From Phaeovulum veldkampii DSM 11550 (GTDB lineage Bacteria > Pseudomonadota > Alphaproteobacteria > Rhodobacterales > Rhodobacteraceae), in contig NZ_PZKF01000011.1 in NCBI RefSeq assembly GCF_003034995.1, positions 1-64,000 of the forward strand: DNA of 64,000 nt, read 5' to 3'. This document shows positions 55,399-64,000 of this stretch, piece after piece. Both the position numbers and the translations under genes were made by a program. Position 1 is the stretch's first letter, and each line of letters starts with the position of its first letter. The notes beneath the pieces were generated by a model, which was not told where the DNA came from, did not search any database, and saw only the letters and a list, made by a program, of their open reading frames with translations.

Positions 55399-57077
55399 CG
55401 CATCTGCTGCGGCTGACGGTTTTTGCGCTGGCGGCGGGGGCGCTGGTGCTGCCGATCCTCGCCGGGCTGTGGGAAACCGGCCGCGCCGCCTTTGGGGTGC
55501 TGCCCGCCATCGGCGCCGACCGGCTGACGCTGGACCCGTGGCGGCAGTTGGCTGCCCTGCCGGGCTTTGCCACCAGCCTGCGGCTGACACTGGTCACGGG
55601 GGTTGGGTCTACCCTGGTGGCGTTGATCCTTGCCGCAGGGGCGGTGGCGATGTTGGCTGGGCGGGGCGGGGGGCCTGCGCGGCTGATCGCTCCCCTGCTG
55701 GCGGCGCCCCATGCCGCGCTGGCCATCGGCGTGGCCTTCCTGATTGCACCCTCGGGCTGGATCGTGCGGCTCGTCAGCCCCTGGGCGACAGGGTGGGACC
55801 GCCCCCCTGATCTGGCGCTGCTGAACGACCCTTGGGGCGGGGCGCTGATGCTGGGCCTGCTGATCAAGGAGGTGCCGTTTCTGATGCTGGTCATGGCCTC
55901 GGCGCTGGGGCAGTTGCCGCTGCGCGCGACGCTCGCCACCGGGCGCGCGCTGGGCTATGGCCGCGCGACGGCCTGGCTGCGGCTGATCCTGCCGCGGCTT
56001 TACCCGCTGATCAGGCTACCGGTTTACATCGTTTTGGCCTTTGCGCTGTCGGTCGTGGACATGGCCATCATCCTCGGCCCCTCGACCCCGCCGACGCTGG
56101 CGGTGGCGCTGACGCGCTGGTTCGGCGCGGCAGATACAGCGCTGATCCTGCCCGCCTCGGCGGGGGCGGTGCTGCAGGCAGGTCTGGTCGTGGGGGGGAT
56201 TGCGCTGTGGCGCGGGGCGGAACTGATGCTGGCGCGACTGGGGCGGGCATGGCTGCGCCGCGGGGCGCGCGGACGGGGGGCCGCGGCGCTGCTGGCGGCC
56301 TGCGGCGCGGCGGTGGCGGGTCTGGTGACGCTGGGGTTGCTGGCGCTGGCCGCACTGGCGGTCTGGTCGCTGGCGTGGCGCTGGCCGTTCCCCGCGGCAC
56401 TGCCCGAAGCCTGGTCGCTGCGCGGCTGGCTGCGCCCGGCCGACTGGGGGGAAGCGCTGGGCACCACGCTGGCGCTGGGGCTGGCCAGCACCGCGCTGTC
56501 GCTAACCCTCGCCATCACCTGGCTGGAGGCCGAGGATCGCGCAGGCCGCATGCCATGGTCGGGCGCGCTGATCTATCTGCCGCTGCTGGTGCCACAGATC
56601 GCGTTTCTTTACGGGCTGAACGTGGTCATGCTGCGGGCTGGGCTGAGCGGGGGCATGGGCGCGGTGATCTGGGCGCAGGTGCTGTTCGTGTTTCCTTATG
56701 TGATGCTGGCGCTGGCCGACCCGTGGCGCGCGCTCGACCGGCGGCTGCTCGCCACCGCTGCGGCGCTGGGGGCGGGGCCGGTGCGGCGGCTGCTGGGGGT
56801 CAAGTTGCCGGTTCTTGCGCGCCCGATCCTGACCGCCGCAGCGGTGGGCTTTGCCGTATCGGTCGCGCAATATCTGCCCACGCTGTTCATGGGCGCGGGC
56901 CGTGTGACCACACTGACCACCGAGGCGGTGACGCTGTCGTCCGGCTCTGACCGGCGCGTGGTGGGGCTTTACGGCGCATTGCAGGCCATGCTGCCGTTTC
57001 TGGCCTATGCGCTAGCGCTGGGTCTGCCCGCAATCCTGCACCGCAACCGCCGCGGCCTGACCGGGGGTCTGGGATGA
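55395..57077 (+). CDS. ynjC: ABC transporter permease, YnjC family
   Basis: About 560 residues, double-length permease with about 12 membrane segments in two homologous halves, each with an EAA-like loop (LATGRALGYGRATAWLRLIL and ATAAALGAGPVRRLLGVKL). Starts with ATGA overlap at the ynjB stop. Transport partner of YnjB and YnjD. Confidence 0.9.
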   Translation: MTHLLRLTVFALAAGALVLPILAGLWETGRAAFGVLPAIGADRLTLDPWRQLAALPGFATSLRLTLVTGVGSTLVALILAAGAVAMLAGRGGGPARLIAPLLAAPHAALAIGVAFLIAPSGWIVRLVSPWATGWDRPPDLALLNDPWGGALMLGLLIKEVPFLMLVMASALGQLPLRATLATGRALGYGRATAWLRLILPRLYPLIRLPVYIVLAFALSVVDMAIILGPSTPPTLAVALTRWFGAADTALILPASAGAVLQAGLVVGGIALWRGAELMLARLGRAWLRRGARGRGAAALLAACGAAVAGLVTLGLLALAALAVWSLAWRWPFPAALPEAWSLRGWLRPADWGEALGTTLALGLASTALSLTLAITWLEAEDRAGRMPWSGALIYLPLLVPQIAFLYGLNVVMLRAGLSGGMGAVIWAQVLFVFPYVMLALADPWRALDRRLLATAAALGAGPVRRLLGVKLPVLARPILTAAAVGFAVSVAQYLPTLFMGAGRVTTLTTEAVTLSSGSDRRVVGLYGALQAMLPFLAYALALGLPAILHRNRRGLTGGLG

Positions 57078-57709
57078 GCCTTGATCTGATCGACCTGACC
57101 GTTACCCCGCCCGGAGCCACGCAGCCCCTGTTCGCGCCGCTGACACTATCGGTGGCGCCGGGGCAGGTGGTGACGGTGACGGGCCCCTCGGGCGTGGGGA
57201 AATCAACGCTTCTGGATGCCATCGGCGGGCATCTGGCGCCGGGCTTCGTGGCCTCGGGTCGGGTGGTGCTGAACGGGCGCGATGTCACGCGCCTGCCCGC
57301 CGAGTCGCGGCGGATCGGCATCCTGTTTCAGGAGGCGCTGTTGTTTCCGCATCTGTCGGTGGGCGACAACCTGGCCTTTGGGCTGGCCGCGCGCATCCGC
57401 GGCCGGGCGGCGCGGCGCGCAGCGGTGCAGGCGGCGCTGGATCAGGCGGGGCTGTCAGACTTTTACGACCGCGACCCCGCCACATTGTCGGGCGGCCAGC
57501 GCGCCCGCGCCGCGCTGATGCGCACGGCCTTGGCCGAGTCGCTGGCGCTGTTGCTGGACGAGCCGTTTTCAAAGCTCGACACCGCGCTCAGGGCCGATCT
57601 GCGGCGGTTCTTCTTTGGCCACGTTCAGGCGCACGCCATTCCGACGCTGATGGTGACGCATGATACCGAGGATGCGCGGGCCGCTGCGGGGCCGGTGGTA
57701 GCGTTGTAA
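57074..57709 (+). CDS. ynjD: ABC transporter ATP-binding protein, YnjD family
   Basis: About 211 residues. Walker A GPSGVGKST (about 39-47), Q-loop LFQEALLFPHLSVGDNL, signature LSGGQRARAALMRT, Walker B LALLLDEPF, and H-loop MVTHDTEDAR. Overlaps the permease by ATGA. Closed by a hairpin. Confidence 0.93.
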   Translation: MSLDLIDLTVTPPGATQPLFAPLTLSVAPGQVVTVTGPSGVGKSTLLDAIGGHLAPGFVASGRVVLNGRDVTRLPAESRRIGILFQEALLFPHLSVGDNLAFGLAARIRGRAARRAAVQAALDQAGLSDFYDRDPATLSGGQRARAALMRTALAESLALLLDEPFSKLDTALRADLRRFFFGHVQAHAIPTLMVTHDTEDARAAAGPVVAL

Positions 57710-57715
57710 ACCCAA

Positions 57716-57739
57716 CGCGCCGCCCCGAAGGGCGGCGCG
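57716..57739. terminator. Hairpin between convergent ynjD and carboxynorspermidine dehydrogenase
   Basis: Perfect stem CGCGCCGCCC/GGGCGGCGCG with loop CGAA in the gap between the two stops; no strong T-run. Confidence 0.6.
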
Positions 57740-57745
57740 AACAGG

Positions 57746-58978
57746 TCAGATCGGGCGGTCGCCCTGCGCATCGCGGATCCGCGATGGCAGCCCCATTGTG
57801 CCCAACAGTTCCAGAAACGGCCGCGGCGGCAGGTCTTCGACATTGACCATCGTGCCCACGTCCCAGGTTCCATCGGCGATCAGCAGCGCGGCAGCCACCG
57901 GCGGCACACCGGCGGTGTAGCTGATGCCCTGGCTGCCCACCTCTTGATAGGCCTCCTTATGGTCGGCCACGTTGTAGATGAACACCTCGGCGGGCTGGCC
58001 GCCCCTGCTGCCCCGAATCAGATCGCCGATACAAGTCTTGCCCACGTAATCGGGGGCCAGGCTGGCCGGGTCGGGCAACACCGCCTTGACGACCTTGAGC
58101 GGCACAACCTCTTGCCCCTCGGCGGTCTTCACGGGCTTTTCAGACAGCAGACCAAGGTTCTTCAGCACGGTGAACACGTTGATGTAATGGTCGCCAAACC
58201 CCATCCAGAACCGCACATCGGCATCGGGGTAGCGCGCCGACAGGCTGTGAACCTCGTCATGGCCGGTCAGATAGGCCTTCTGCGTGCCCACCACCGGCAG
58301 ATCCCATTCCTTGCCCACCTCGAACATCGTGTTCGACTGCCAACCGCCATTCTGCCAACTGTAAACGGTGCCGGTAAATTCGCGGAAGTTGATTTCCGGG
58401 TCGAAGTTGGTGGCAAACCAGCGCCCGTGCGAACCGGCGTTGATATCCACGATGTCGATGCTGTCGATCGTGTCGAGGCATTCCTCCTCGGCCAGCCGGG
58501 CGTAGGCGTTGACTACGCCGGGGTCGAACCCCACGCCCAGGATCGCCGTCACACCCGCTGCCTTGCACCGGTCGCGCCGCCGCCATTCATAGTTGCCATA
58601 CCACGGCGGGGTTTCGCAGATTTTGCCGGGGTCTTCATGGATCGCGGTGTCCATGTAGGCCGCGCCCATTTCGATACAGGCTTCCAGAACGCTCATGTTG
58701 ACAAAGGCGCTGCCCACGTTGATCACGATCTGCGCGCCGGTTTCGCGGATCAAGCCCGCCACCGCGGGCGTATCCATCGCATCGACCCGATGGGCGGCAA
58801 ACAGCCCCGGCGCCTTCATCGCGCCCTTTTCATGCACGCTGTCGATGATCGCCTGGCATTTCGCGCGGGTGCGCGAGGCGATATGCAGATCGCCCAGCCG
58901 GTCGTTGTTTTGCGCGCATTTATGCGCCACCACCTGGGCCACACCACCGGCGCCGATGATCAGCACGTTACGTTTCAC
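57746..58978 (-). CDS. Carboxynorspermidine dehydrogenase (saccharopine dehydrogenase family)
   Basis: Reductive condensation of aspartate-semialdehyde with a diamine to carboxynorspermidine or carboxyspermidine, the alternative spermidine route. About 410 residues. Rossmann start VLIIGAGGVAQVVAHKCAQN and VGFDPGVVNAYARLAEEE with DINAGSHGRWFATNFDPEIN typical of this family. The start is GTG at 58978 with AAGGAGA upstream. Downstream of nspC on the same strand, so the pathway is complete here. Confidence 0.93.
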   Translation of the reverse strand: MKRNVLIIGAGGVAQVVAHKCAQNNDRLGDLHIASRTRAKCQAIIDSVHEKGAMKAPGLFAAHRVDAMDTPAVAGLIRETGAQIVINVGSAFVNMSVLEACIEMGAAYMDTAIHEDPGKICETPPWYGNYEWRRRDRCKAAGVTAILGVGFDPGVVNAYARLAEEECLDTIDSIDIVDINAGSHGRWFATNFDPEINFREFTGTVYSWQNGGWQSNTMFEVGKEWDLPVVGTQKAYLTGHDEVHSLSARYPDADVRFWMGFGDHYINVFTVLKNLGLLSEKPVKTAEGQEVVPLKVVKAVLPDPASLAPDYVGKTCIGDLIRGSRGGQPAEVFIYNVADHKEAYQEVGSQGISYTAGVPPVAAALLIADGTWDVGTMVNVEDLPPRPFLELLGTMGLPSRIRDAQGDRPI

Positions 58979-59035
58979 TTCGGCTGTCTCCTTTTCAACA
59001 GGACAGGGAAGGGGCTTGCGCCCGTGGGGAAGGGA

Positions 59036-60130
59036 TCAGGACAGGCTGGAGGCGTAATCCTCATAGCCGAACCGGCGCACCTCGCGCAGTGTTCCGTCCG
59101 GCTCGCGGATCACGATGGCGGGCATGGCCACGCCGTTGAACCAGTTTTTCTTGACCATCGTGTAGCCTGCCGCATCCAGCACCGAAATCCGGTCGCCGAC
59201 GCGCAGCGGTTCGGCAAAGCGGGCTTCGCCAAAAATGTCGCCGGCAAGGCAGGACTTGCCGCAGATCTGGTAGTCATGCGGGCCGGTCGTGCCGAATTTT
59301 GCCTGCTGGCGATAGATCAGCAAATCGAGCATATGCGCCTCGATCGAGCTATCGACGATGGCCAGCTTCTTGCCATTGTCCAGCAGGTCAAGCACCGTCA
59401 CCTCTAGCGTGGTGGAATTGGTGATCGCGGCCTCGCCCGGCTCCAGATAGACCTGCACGCCGAACCGGTCGGCAAAGGCGCGCAACCGCGCGGCCAGCTT
59501 CATCAGCGGGTAATCCTCGCCGGTAAAGTGGATGCCGCCGCCAAGGCTGACCCATTGCAGACGTTTCAGAAGATGACCGAACTCCTCTTCGATCCGCCCC
59601 AGTTGCTGGTCTAGCAGGTCGAAATCGGCATTTTCGCAGTTGTAATGGATCATGAAGCCCGAGATGCGGTCGATCACCGTCTCGATCTTGCGCGCATCCC
59701 ATTCGCCCAGGCGCGAGAAGGGGCGCGCGGGGTCTGCCAGATCAAAGCCCGAGGTCGAAAACCGGGGGTTCAGCCGAAGGCCGCGGGCGATGCCATGGGC
59801 ACGGCCCTCGAACCGCTCTAGCTGACCGATCGAATTGAAGATGATCTTGTCGGCATAGCCCACCGCCTCGTCGATCTCGTGATCCGCCCAGGCGACGGAA
59901 TAGGCGTGGGTTTCGCCGCCGAACTTCTCGCGCCCCAGCCGCAGCTCATACAGCGAAGATGAGGTGGTGCCATCCATGAACGGGCGCATGTGGTCAAACA
60001 CCGACCATGTCGCAAAGCATTTCAGCGCCAGCAGCGCGCGCGCGCCCGAAGCCTCGCGCAGGGCCGCGATCTTGTCCATGTTGCGCGACAGCGCCGCAAG
60101 GTCGATCTGGTAGAAGGGTGTCGGAATCAT
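59036..60130 (-). CDS. nspC: Carboxynorspermidine decarboxylase
   Basis: PLP-dependent enzyme (alanine racemase-like fold) producing norspermidine/spermidine. About 364 residues. LLALKCFATWSVFD contains the PLP Lys (about 42); MIHYNCENADFDLL, SLGGGIHFTGEDYP and ICGKSCLAGDIFG with the family Cys at about 290. The start ATG at 60130 is preceded by GGGGGG. First gene of the nspC-carboxynorspermidine dehydrogenase pair. Confidence 0.94.
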   Translation of the reverse strand: MIPTPFYQIDLAALSRNMDKIAALREASGARALLALKCFATWSVFDHMRPFMDGTTSSSLYELRLGREKFGGETHAYSVAWADHEIDEAVGYADKIIFNSIGQLERFEGRAHGIARGLRLNPRFSTSGFDLADPARPFSRLGEWDARKIETVIDRISGFMIHYNCENADFDLLDQQLGRIEEEFGHLLKRLQWVSLGGGIHFTGEDYPLMKLAARLRAFADRFGVQVYLEPGEAAITNSTTLEVTVLDLLDNGKKLAIVDSSIEAHMLDLLIYRQQAKFGTTGPHDYQICGKSCLAGDIFGEARFAEPLRVGDRISVLDAAGYTMVKKNWFNGVAMPAIVIREPDGTLREVRRFGYEDYASSLS

Positions 60131-60159
60131 GGCGCCCCCCGGCAACACACAAAAGCCGC

Positions 60160-60188
60160 GATATAAGACCCCCTCCCCCCCTTCGCAA
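60160..60188 (-). promoter_or_regulatory. Candidate nspC promoter
   Basis: On the minus strand TTGCGA (60188-60183), 17-nt spacer, TATATC (60165-60160), about 30 bp upstream of the nspC start. Confidence 0.5.
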
Positions 60189-60196
60189 GCGAAAGC

Positions 60197-60901
60197 TCAG
60201 GTCATGCGGATCGCATCCTTGGCGACGGCCAGAGTATAACCCTTTCGTGCAATATTTCTGACAAGCAGTTCCGCCACCAACTGATTGCCCAAGGCGTCGC
60301 GCAACCGCTTGATCCGGGTGGCGCCCGCCGCCTCGTCACACTCGGTCGCATCCCGCCCCGAGATGACCGCCTCGATCTCGGCGCCCGACAAAACCTCATC
60401 ATCCATCCGCGCCTCGGCCAGAACCGCCAGCGTCTCGATCGCGGCGGGGGTCAGGGTAAAGCTGAGATCGTTCAGGGCCACGGCATTTTCTGCCCGGTTG
60501 ATGCGCAAGCTGCGCACCTCGATGCCTTGGCGCTGGATTTCCACCATCCGCCGGTTCAACGCCACGATCATCAGCAAAAACACCAGCGCCGCGATCAAGA
60601 GCGCAGTAGCAAAGACCAGAAGGATGAAAATGATGATCCGATAAGAACTCAGCACCTCGGCAAAGGCGGTGCCGGATTGGGCCAGAATCTCCAGCAGGCG
60701 GATTTCGCCCACCCCGGTCAGCGCATCGTTTTCCACAAATATGCGCTCGACACGGGCGTTGAAGGCGTTGGCATCGGGCAGCGACAGAAACAGCAGCACC
60801 GCCGCCCCGGCCAGAATCGTGACAATCGCCACGACCCCCCAGACCACGGCGCGGCTGCCCGCGCGCAGGCTGTCAGTAGCGGAGGAAGAAGGGTCCGGCA
60901 C
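60197..60901 (-). CDS. Membrane-anchored protein with C-terminal winged-helix (OmpR-type) domain
   Basis: About 234 residues. Two membrane segments (VVWGVVAIVTILAGAAVLLF at about 20-39 and IIIFILLVFATALLIAALVF at about 87-106) frame a short extracytoplasmic loop; the C-terminal part (about 145-230) fits Trans_reg_C, with LTPAAIETLAVLAEA, RIKRLRDALGNQ and ARKGYTLAV. The wing and recognition region is therefore cytoplasmic, with topology opposite to ToxR/CadC in which DNA binding is N-terminal. Start GTG at 60901 with AGAGGAAAG; 29 bp overlap with the upstream small secreted gene suggests coupling. Confidence 0.75.
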   Translation of the reverse strand: MPDPSSSATDSLRAGSRAVVWGVVAIVTILAGAAVLLFLSLPDANAFNARVERIFVENDALTGVGEIRLLEILAQSGTAFAEVLSSYRIIIFILLVFATALLIAALVFLLMIVALNRRMVEIQRQGIEVRSLRINRAENAVALNDLSFTLTPAAIETLAVLAEARMDDEVLSGAEIEAVISGRDATECDEAAGATRIKRLRDALGNQLVAELLVRNIARKGYTLAVAKDAIRMT

Positions 60902-61160
60902 GGTCTTTCCTCTGCGCAAGCCCCTCGGGGCCAAAGATCGAGACAATATTCAAAAGCGTCCAGCCCGCGCGATCAAGCCGCGGCGCCAGTGCGCGCGCGG
61001 CGGCCTGACGCGATCCGCAGGCCGCATCGGGCAGTTCGGCCACGCCGTAATGCAGCCGCAGCGCACCATCATCCTGCTTGGCCTTGTAATCGGCAAAGCA
61101 GCCTGCGCCTGCGGGGGCGGCGGCAAAAGCCAGTGAAAGGGCATAGACGAGCGTTTTCAT
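60873..61160 (-). CDS. Small secreted hypothetical protein
   Basis: About 95 residues. Signal peptide (TLVYALSLAFAAAPAGAG then CFADY; the Cys directly after could be a lipid anchor only if a lipobox existed, which it does not clearly). Mature part has one further Cys (DAACGS) and ends GPFFLRY. Overlaps the membrane winged-helix gene by 29 bp; likely one transcript with it. No family recognised. Confidence 0.65.
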   Translation of the reverse strand: MKTLVYALSLAFAAAPAGAGCFADYKAKQDDGALRLHYGVAELPDAACGSRQAAARALAPRLDRAGWTLLNIVSIFGPEGLAQRKDRAGPFFLRY

Positions 61161-61337
61161 GCCCAGACCCTGCGCCGAGTTCCGCCGATATTCAATAGCT
61201 CCACCATGCGCAGGCTGTTTGCCCGGCATGCTATCGGATAGCAGAGGGCTGTTATTGCCTTGCCGGGCGGGCCGGACCCATGTTCGGGCAATCGAGCCCG
61301 GCAGGCCACCGCCCGCCGCCGCATCCCGGAGAACGCC

Positions 61338-61817
61338 ATGAAACGTCTTATCACCCTGACCGCCGCTGCTGTAATCGCGCTGACCAGCTTTGCCGCCACA
61401 CCCGCTGCCGCGCTCAGTGACCGGGAGCGTGACGCACTGGGGATCGTTGCCGGGGTTGTCGTGCTGGGCACGATCCTGAACAGCGCCGACAACGACCGCG
61501 TCCGCGATGATCGCCGCGGCTATACCACCCAGGCCGATTACGATTATTACAACAAACGCGACAACCGCTTTGATGACGACCGTCGCGGCAAGCCGAGGGC
61601 CGACCGTCGCAAGGTCATTCCGGGCGAATGCGTCTCAAGGGTGCGCACCCGCAATGGTATGCGCGATGTCGCGTTCGAACGCTGCCTGTCGCGCGAGGGC
61701 TTTAACCGCCGTCTGCCGCAGGATTGCGCCTTCAACATCCGCACCGACCGGGGTGTTCGCACCGTCTATGGCGCGCAGTGCCTGCGCAACGAAGGCTATC
61801 GGATCGGTCGCCACTGA
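61338..61817 (+). CDS. Secreted protein with two Cys-containing repeats
   Basis: About 159 residues. Signal peptide (LITLTAAAVIALTSFAATPA then AALSD), a short hydrophobic stretch (ALGIVAGVVVLGTILNSA), an Arg/Asp-rich region, and a C-terminal pair of about 27-residue repeats: GECVSRVRTRNGMRDVAFER with CLSREGF and QDCAFNIRTDRGVRTVYGAQ with CLRNEGY. Each repeat has two Cys that could pair. Divergent from the small secreted gene at 61160; followed by a strong terminator. Family not identified. Confidence 0.7.
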   Translation: MKRLITLTAAAVIALTSFAATPAAALSDRERDALGIVAGVVVLGTILNSADNDRVRDDRRGYTTQADYDYYNKRDNRFDDDRRGKPRADRRKVIPGECVSRVRTRNGMRDVAFERCLSREGFNRRLPQDCAFNIRTDRGVRTVYGAQCLRNEGYRIGRH

Positions 61818-61852
61818 CACACGGGCAGAGCGGCAAAGCCGCCGGGCAGCAG

Positions 61853-61879
61853 GGCGGGGGTGCAAACCCCCGCCTTTTT
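61853..61879 (+). terminator. Rho-independent terminator after the repeat-containing secreted gene
   Basis: Stem GGCGGGGGT/ACCCCCGCC with loop GCAA and a T5 run; typical intrinsic terminator. Confidence 0.9.
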
Positions 61880-61916
61880 CATTGCGCAGCGCAATTGTTT
61901 CACGCTTTGTGCGGCC

Positions 61917-62550
61917 ATGACACCTGAGCCAGATCTTGCGTTTGAAACCGCCGCGCAGTTGCGCGGGCTGGCCCGCGTGGCTGGCGTCGACGAGGTGGGC
62001 CGCGGGCCGCTGTGCGGCCCCGTCACGGCGGCAGCGGTGGTGCTGGATCCCGCGCGCATTCCGCAGGGCCTGAACGACAGCAAGAAGCTGACCGCGACGC
62101 GGCGTGAACGGCTGGCGGCCGAGATACTGGCCTGCGCCGATTGCAGCATCGCCCATGCCAGCGTCGAAGAAATCGATCGGCTGAACATCCTGCAAGCCGC
62201 GCATCTGGCGATGTGCCGGGCGGTGGCAGGGCTGCGCCTGCGCCCCGATCATGTGCTGATCGACGGCAACCGCATCCCGCGCGATCTGGGCCTGTCGGCC
62301 GAGGCGGTGGTCAAGGGCGATGCCCGCGCGCTGTCGATCGCCGCCGCCTCGATCATCGCCAAGGTGGCGCGGGATGCGATCATGGTGGATTTGGCGCAAC
62401 AGCATCCCGGTTATGGCTGGGAAAAGAACGCCGGATACCCCACGCCCGACCATCTGGCGGCACTTCTAAATCTTGGTGTCACCCCGCACCATAGGCGGTC
62501 GTTCGCGCCGGTGCACAAGATGTTGTATCAAGATAAATCTATAACCTCTT

Positions 62551-62552
<2 letters not shown>
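61917..62552 (+). CDS. rnhB: Ribonuclease HII
   Basis: Removes ribonucleotides and RNA from DNA-RNA hybrids. About 211 residues; the DEDD active site is visible in [15 protein letters not shown] (D and E), the DGNRIPRDL Asp (about 115) and the AKVARDAIM Asp (about 150). The ATG at 61917 ([10 protein letters not shown]) is chosen; longer frames upstream look non-coding. Its stop overlaps a GATTC site, the first of three GANTC before ccrM. Confidence 0.95.
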
Positions 62553-63763
<1,211 letters not shown>

Positions 63764-63810
63764 CATTTCCTTACCGCCGGTGCCTGTGGTCTGCCGCAGG
63801 CGCAGCCTTG

Positions 63811-63838
63811 CCCCGCCGTGATCTCACGGCGGGGTCTT
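63811..63838. terminator. Terminator between ccrM and the end gene
   Basis: Inverted repeat CCCCGCCGTGA/TCACGGCGGGG (63811-63821 with 63824-63834) followed by TCTTTTG. Serves the convergent ccrM and partial minus-strand gene. Confidence 0.85.
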
Positions 63839-63850
63839 TTGTTGCAGCGG

Positions 63851-64000
63851 TCAGACCACCCCGGCAGGCATCGGCAGGGTGCCGCGGTTATAGGGCTTCC
63901 AGTCGGTGATTTCGGGGTAATGCTTGCGCCGCCAGTCGCGCACCCGCGGGTTCATCCGCCGCCGCCACAAGGGCGGGATCATCGCCAGCGTCGTCATCGC
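63851..64000 (-). CDS. Probable alkane 1-monooxygenase, C-terminal fragment
   Basis: Only the last 49 residues are in the window, cut at its right edge. The sequence LAMIPPLWRRRMNPRV then YPEITDWKPYNRGTLP resembles the C-terminus of membrane alkane hydroxylases (PPLW-x3-M-x-P-R region). The diiron His motifs lie outside the window, so the call is tentative. Not related to the DNA repair gene alkB at 22421. Confidence 0.5.
   Translation of the reverse strand, partial: AMTTLAMIPPLWRRRMNPRVRDWRRKHYPEITDWKPYNRGTLPMPAGVV

Noticed and set aside
60873-61160. Lipoprotein call for the 95-residue secreted protein
   Set aside because: A Cys follows the signal peptide, but the preceding residues (PAGAG) do not form a good lipobox and other proteins of this size are simple secreted proteins.

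Overview
This is a high-GC chromosomal window from an alphaproteobacterium, almost certainly a member of the Rhodobacteraceae (Rhodobacter/Paracoccus/Gemmobacter-like). The basis is a ccrM adenine methyltransferase with GANTC sites at its promoter, an alphaproteobacterial RpoH-type promoter at dnaK, a YlxR-L7Ae protein in the nusA-infB operon, an acs-adk-DUF4212-symporter block, carboxynorspermidine synthesis genes, and an intergenic motif that I remember from this family. Nearly all of the window is coding. I saw no rRNA, tRNA, CRISPR array, insertion sequence or prophage.

Layout. 1-6.9 kb: housekeeping genes (L,D-transpeptidase, hemH, an NDUFAF5-like methyltransferase, comF, glutaredoxin, a nitrilase-family amidase, a MarR regulator, ubiG, pip). 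6.9-12.5 kb: the rimP-nusA-ylxR/L7Ae-infB operon with a consensus promoter and a structured leader ending in a terminator-like hairpin. 12.5-18.2 kb: a 45-residue conserved small protein, then mutT-argJ-PPIase on the minus strand, divergent from secA. 18.2-23 kb: radC, dnaK-dnaJ under a near-perfect heat-shock promoter, and the DNA repair gene alkB. 23-32.9 kb: surface polysaccharide region with a KpsM-type permease, cysQ-kdsB-GT2, sugar transferase, Wzc/ExoP-like co-polymerase kinase, O-antigen ligase/polymerase and small secreted proteins. Three intergenic sites here share a 19-bp motif. 33.0-35.2 kb: a decayed outer-membrane protein pseudogene, followed by about 0.7 kb without a recognisable gene.

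35.8-45.9 kb is the most unusual region. It is a same-strand acetate assimilation and signalling block: acs, a second-type adenylate kinase, the two subunits of a DUF4212/VC_2705-type Na+/acetate symporter, a cNMP-binding/CBS/DUF294 nucleotidyltransferase, a membrane protein, a stand-alone response regulator, and a protein joining a histidine-kinase-like sensor that lacks the phospho-acceptor His to a DEDDh 3'-5' exonuclease. 46.0-57.7 kb: alpha-2-macroglobulin plus PBP1C (cell envelope defence), then a ynjF-ynjB-ynjC-ynjD-like set. 57.7-60.2 kb: carboxynorspermidine decarboxylase and dehydrogenase. 60.2-61.8 kb: a membrane-anchored winged-helix protein and two small secreted proteins. 61.9-63.8 kb: rnhB and ccrM. 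The window ends inside the C-terminus of a probable alkane 1-monooxygenase.

Coordinates of starts were chosen from Shine-Dalgarno-like sequences, overlaps and family lengths. All functional names rest on recognising motifs by eye; no database search was run.
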